Below are positions 14,372 to 16,316 of a stretch of 16,316 nt of DNA, in pieces. Below the pieces are notes generated by a model that was given only the letters and a program-made list of their open reading frames with translations, was not told where the DNA came from and ran no database searches. The stretch is from JBDNIO01 sp041688215. Lineage in GTDB: Bacteria; Pseudomonadota; Gammaproteobacteria; Nevskiales; Salinisphaeraceae. Each line of letters opens with the position of its first letter. Position 1 is the stretch's first letter. The position numbers and the translations under genes were made by a program. Location of the stretch: contig JBDNIO010000236.1 in assembly GCA_041688215.1 (NCBI GenBank), positions 1 to 16,316 on the forward strand. The letters run 5' to 3'.

Positions 14372-14400
14372 TCCGGGGCACGGCTTGCGACAATCCCTGC

Positions 14401-14406
14401 CATACT
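14401..14406 (+). promoter_or_regulatory. Possible -10 box (CATACT) close to the RNase AM start
   Basis: CATACT matches TATAAT at 4 of 6 positions and ends 8 bases before ATG 14415. No -35 at normal spacing is seen. It is listed because the same ACT-ending box, at the same distance, precedes the genes at 144 and 6199. Confidence 0.18.
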
Positions 14407-14414
14407 CACAGACC

Positions 14415-15281
14415 ATGATGCCCGGCACCCCGAATATAGACTTGCATACGCACTCCACCGCGTCTGATGGCCACCTTACGCCAGCGCAGTTAGTGCACAC
14501 AGCAAGTGATGCCGGGGTGGGGGTTTTAAGCCTTACTGATCACGACACGATGGACGGGATCGAAGCAGCCCAGGTTGCGGCAAACGAGAAGGCACTCACC
14601 CTGATTCCCGGCGTGGAGATATCCGTAACCTGGTCAAAACGCACGCTGCACATCGTTGGCTTGGGAGTTGACCCTGCTGAGCCTGCGCTGGCAAATGGCC
14701 TCGAACAACTGCAGGAAATCCGGCGTGAACGCGCGCAGCAAATCGGGAAAAAACTGGAAAACCTGGGCGTAGCCAACGCTCATACGCGCACCGAACAAGC
14801 CGCCAACGGTGGGCAGATCACCCGCACCCACTTCGCCCGACTGCTGATCGAAGACAATAAGTGCCAGACCATGCAGCAATGCTTCAAGCGCTACCTGCGC
14901 CCCGGCAAACCCGGCTACGCGGGCGCCGAATGGGCTGGGTTGCACACCGCAATCGAATGGATACAGGCAGCCGGCGGCGTTGCCGTATTGGCGCATCCAC
15001 TGGCCTACGGCATGACAGCCGCCTGGCGCAGCCGCATGTTAAAGGCATTTACCGAAGCCGGCGGCGACGCGCTGGAAGTACATTGCGGCAACTCCAAACC
15101 GGCAGACGTGCAACTCAGCGCCAAAGCCGCCAGCGAATTCAATCTGCTCGGCTCGGTGGGGTCGGATTTTCATAGCCCCGAGCAACGCTGGCTCAAGCTG
15201 GGGCGCACTCTAAAATTGCCTGAAGCTATCGCCCCCGTGTGGTCGCATCCACGCCTGCAAAGCTATATCAAACCGACATGA
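14415..15281 (+). CDS. rnm: PHP-domain phosphoesterase, RNase AM (YciV/TrpH) family
   Basis: With ATG at 14415 the protein has 288 residues. The PHP metal-binding motifs are all present: DLHTHSTASDG (His11, His13, Asp18), LTDHDT (Asp42, His43, Asp44), PGVEIS (Glu68), VLAHPLAYG (His194), EVHCGN (Glu221, His223) and GSDFHSP (Asp251, His253). The insert of about 90 residues between the third and fourth motifs is usual for this family. E. coli RNase AM is a 5'-to-3' exonuclease that trims 5' ends of ribosomal RNAs and degrades short oligonucleotides. TTG at 14385 would add ten residues and is less likely; ATG at 14418 is another option. The stop overlaps the K+ channel start (ATGA). Confidence 0.88.
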   Translation: MMPGTPNIDLHTHSTASDGHLTPAQLVHTASDAGVGVLSLTDHDTMDGIEAAQVAANEKALTLIPGVEISVTWSKRTLHIVGLGVDPAEPALANGLEQLQEIRRERAQQIGKKLENLGVANAHTRTEQAANGGQITRTHFARLLIEDNKCQTMQQCFKRYLRPGKPGYAGAEWAGLHTAIEWIQAAGGVAVLAHPLAYGMTAAWRSRMLKAFTEAGGDALEVHCGNSKPADVQLSAKAASEFNLLGSVGSDFHSPEQRWLKLGRTLKLPEAIAPVWSHPRLQSYIKPT

Positions 15282-16165
15282 AACCGCCTTCAACCCGGGA
15301 ATATGAACCCGCGTCGGTTGGCCTGCGCACCAGAATATTCGAGATAATCTTTGAATCGGATACGCCCGCGGCCAAAGGCTTTGATATCGCACTGATCATT
15401 GCGATTCTCGCCAGCGTCGCGGTGGTATTACTCGACAGCGTACCGTCCTTGCATGCGTGCTACCAGACCCTGTTCTGGGCGCTCGAATGGGGCTTTACGC
15501 TGGCGTTTACCGTCGAATACGGCTTGCGTCTTTACTGCCTGGATCGGCCGCTTTTGTACGCCCGCAGTTTTTACGGGGTGGTGGACCTGCTATCCATCCT
15601 GCCGACCTGGTTAAGCATTATCCTGCCCGGCGCGCAGCCGCTTTTAGTAGTACGGGTGCTGCGCGTATTACGCTTATTCCGGGTATTACGACTGATGGAA
15701 TTCGTCGGCGAAGGCGAGCTTTTGCTGCGGGCCATGCAGCGCAGCAGGCGCAAGATTCTGCTGTTTCTGTCCAGCGTTATGATGATTGTCACCGTATTCG
15801 GCTCGCTGATTTATCTGATAGAACCCACCGAAGCCGGCTTTACCAGCATTCCGCGCGCCATGTACTGGGGCGTGGTCACGCTGACCACCGTGGGTTACGG
15901 CGACATCGCACCCATCACCCCACTGGGCCAGTTCGTATCGGCACTGATGATGATCATTGGTTATTCAATTATCGCCGTGCCCACGGGCGTATTTTCCGCT
16001 GAAGTGATCCGCGCCATGCGCGATGAAAAACAATCCGACGAAGCCTGCCCCGGCTGCGGCCGCGAAGGCCACGCCCGCGACGCCAAATACTGCAAGCATT
16101 GCGGTGATTGGCTGGATGAGGAAAAACAGGACCCGCAGGGATCGAGCGAAGGCGAAACACCATAA
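15278..16165 (+). CDS. Voltage-gated potassium channel with C-terminal zinc ribbon
   Basis: The 295-residue inner-membrane protein has a six-helix voltage-gated channel layout. The first hydrophobic segment is about residues 33-50. The S4 sensor carries Arg126, 129, 132, 135 and 138 at every third position. The selectivity filter is TTVGYGD at 203-209, and S6 follows (FVSALMMIIGYSIIAVPTGV). After a short linker there is a CPGCG...CKHCG zinc ribbon with Cys257, Cys260, Cys272 and Cys275, then an acidic tail. Opening of the channel would let K+ flow in response to membrane voltage; the ribbon may sense metal or redox state or help tetramer assembly (inference). ATG at 15278 is chosen because it overlaps the RNase AM stop and begins just before the family homology. 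Confidence 0.9.
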   Translation: MKPPSTREYEPASVGLRTRIFEIIFESDTPAAKGFDIALIIAILASVAVVLLDSVPSLHACYQTLFWALEWGFTLAFTVEYGLRLYCLDRPLLYARSFYGVVDLLSILPTWLSIILPGAQPLLVVRVLRVLRLFRVLRLMEFVGEGELLLRAMQRSRRKILLFLSSVMMIVTVFGSLIYLIEPTEAGFTSIPRAMYWGVVTLTTVGYGDIAPITPLGQFVSALMMIIGYSIIAVPTGVFSAEVIRAMRDEKQSDEACPGCGREGHARDAKYCKHCGDWLDEEKQDPQGSSEGETP

Positions 16166-16235
16166 TCCAGATAATCGATTAAGCAACATTCTTTCTGTAA
16201 ATTCGCTATTCTGACGCAGGCGTTATTTACTCTCT

Positions 16236-16316
16236 TTAGTCGTCATCCTCCATCTGCAAGTACCGTTTCCCGGTTTGCCAATCCTGGGCGATTTCCATGG
16301 TTACGGCAGTGACCAG
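16236..16316 (-). CDS. C-terminal end of an unidentified protein (partial, minus strand)
   Basis: The minus strand is open from the window edge to a TAA at 16236-16238, giving 26 residues that include EIAQDWQTGKRYLQ and an acidic end, MEDDD. The composition looks like a real protein end, and the gene would converge on the K+ channel gene with a 70-base gap. I do not recognise the family from so short a piece. No hairpin terminator is evident between the two genes. Confidence 0.45.
   Translation of the reverse strand: MVTAVTMEIAQDWQTGKRYLQMEDDD

Overview
The window reads as a stretch of ordinary chromosome from a gammaproteobacterium, probably a free-living environmental or marine one. The evidence is the moderately high GC, a TesB-type thioesterase, an RNase AM-like PHP protein overlapping an ion-channel gene, a large DmdC-type acyl-CoA dehydrogenase, and very tight gene packing with several 4-base ATGA overlaps. 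I see no tRNA, rRNA, CRISPR array, transposase, integrase or phage gene. No stretch over 300 bases lacks a gene.

Layout. (1) Bases 1-4854, plus strand: the end of an unidentified gene, then a phytanoyl-CoA dioxygenase-like protein, a DUF2237 protein, a PrpF-family isomerase, a fatty acyl-CoA synthetase and a YiiM-like MOSC protein. They are closely spaced and could be one transcript. The MOSC gene appears to have lost its C-terminal helical domain through a one-base frameshift. (2) 4836-6149, minus strand: a FAD-dependent aldonolactone oxidase. Divergent from it is a PLP-dependent enzyme of the D-cysteine desulfhydrase/ACC deaminase family (6199-7264), split by one extra T in a run of seven Ts. 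(3) 10238-7261, minus strand: a compact operon of two PaaI-like hotdog thioesterases, TesB and a D-threonine-aldolase-like PLP enzyme, all overlapping. (4) 10357-14371, plus strand: a seven-helix membrane protein I do not recognise, a crotonase-fold enzyme, a stand-alone LON-substrate-binding protein and an acyl-CoA dehydrogenase. A near-perfect 29-bp hairpin lies between the last two. (5) 14415-16165, plus strand: RNase AM-like PHP protein overlapping a voltage-gated K+ channel with an unusual C-terminal zinc ribbon, then the tail of a minus-strand gene at the window edge.

Functionally the theme is acyl-CoA metabolism: activation by the ligase, oxidation by the dehydrogenase, hydration or isomerisation by the crotonase, and hydrolysis by three thioesterases. 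A second, weaker theme is PLP enzymes that may handle D-amino acids. The genes are spread over several transcription units, so this is a neighbourhood and not a proven pathway.

I did not find a clear undescribed multi-gene system. The best leads are the CACAAAG-periodic hairpin at 12485-12555 and a possible related remnant at 11848-11871, the zinc-ribbon K+ channel, the complementary hotdog pair, and the two frameshifted genes on either side of the lactone oxidase.
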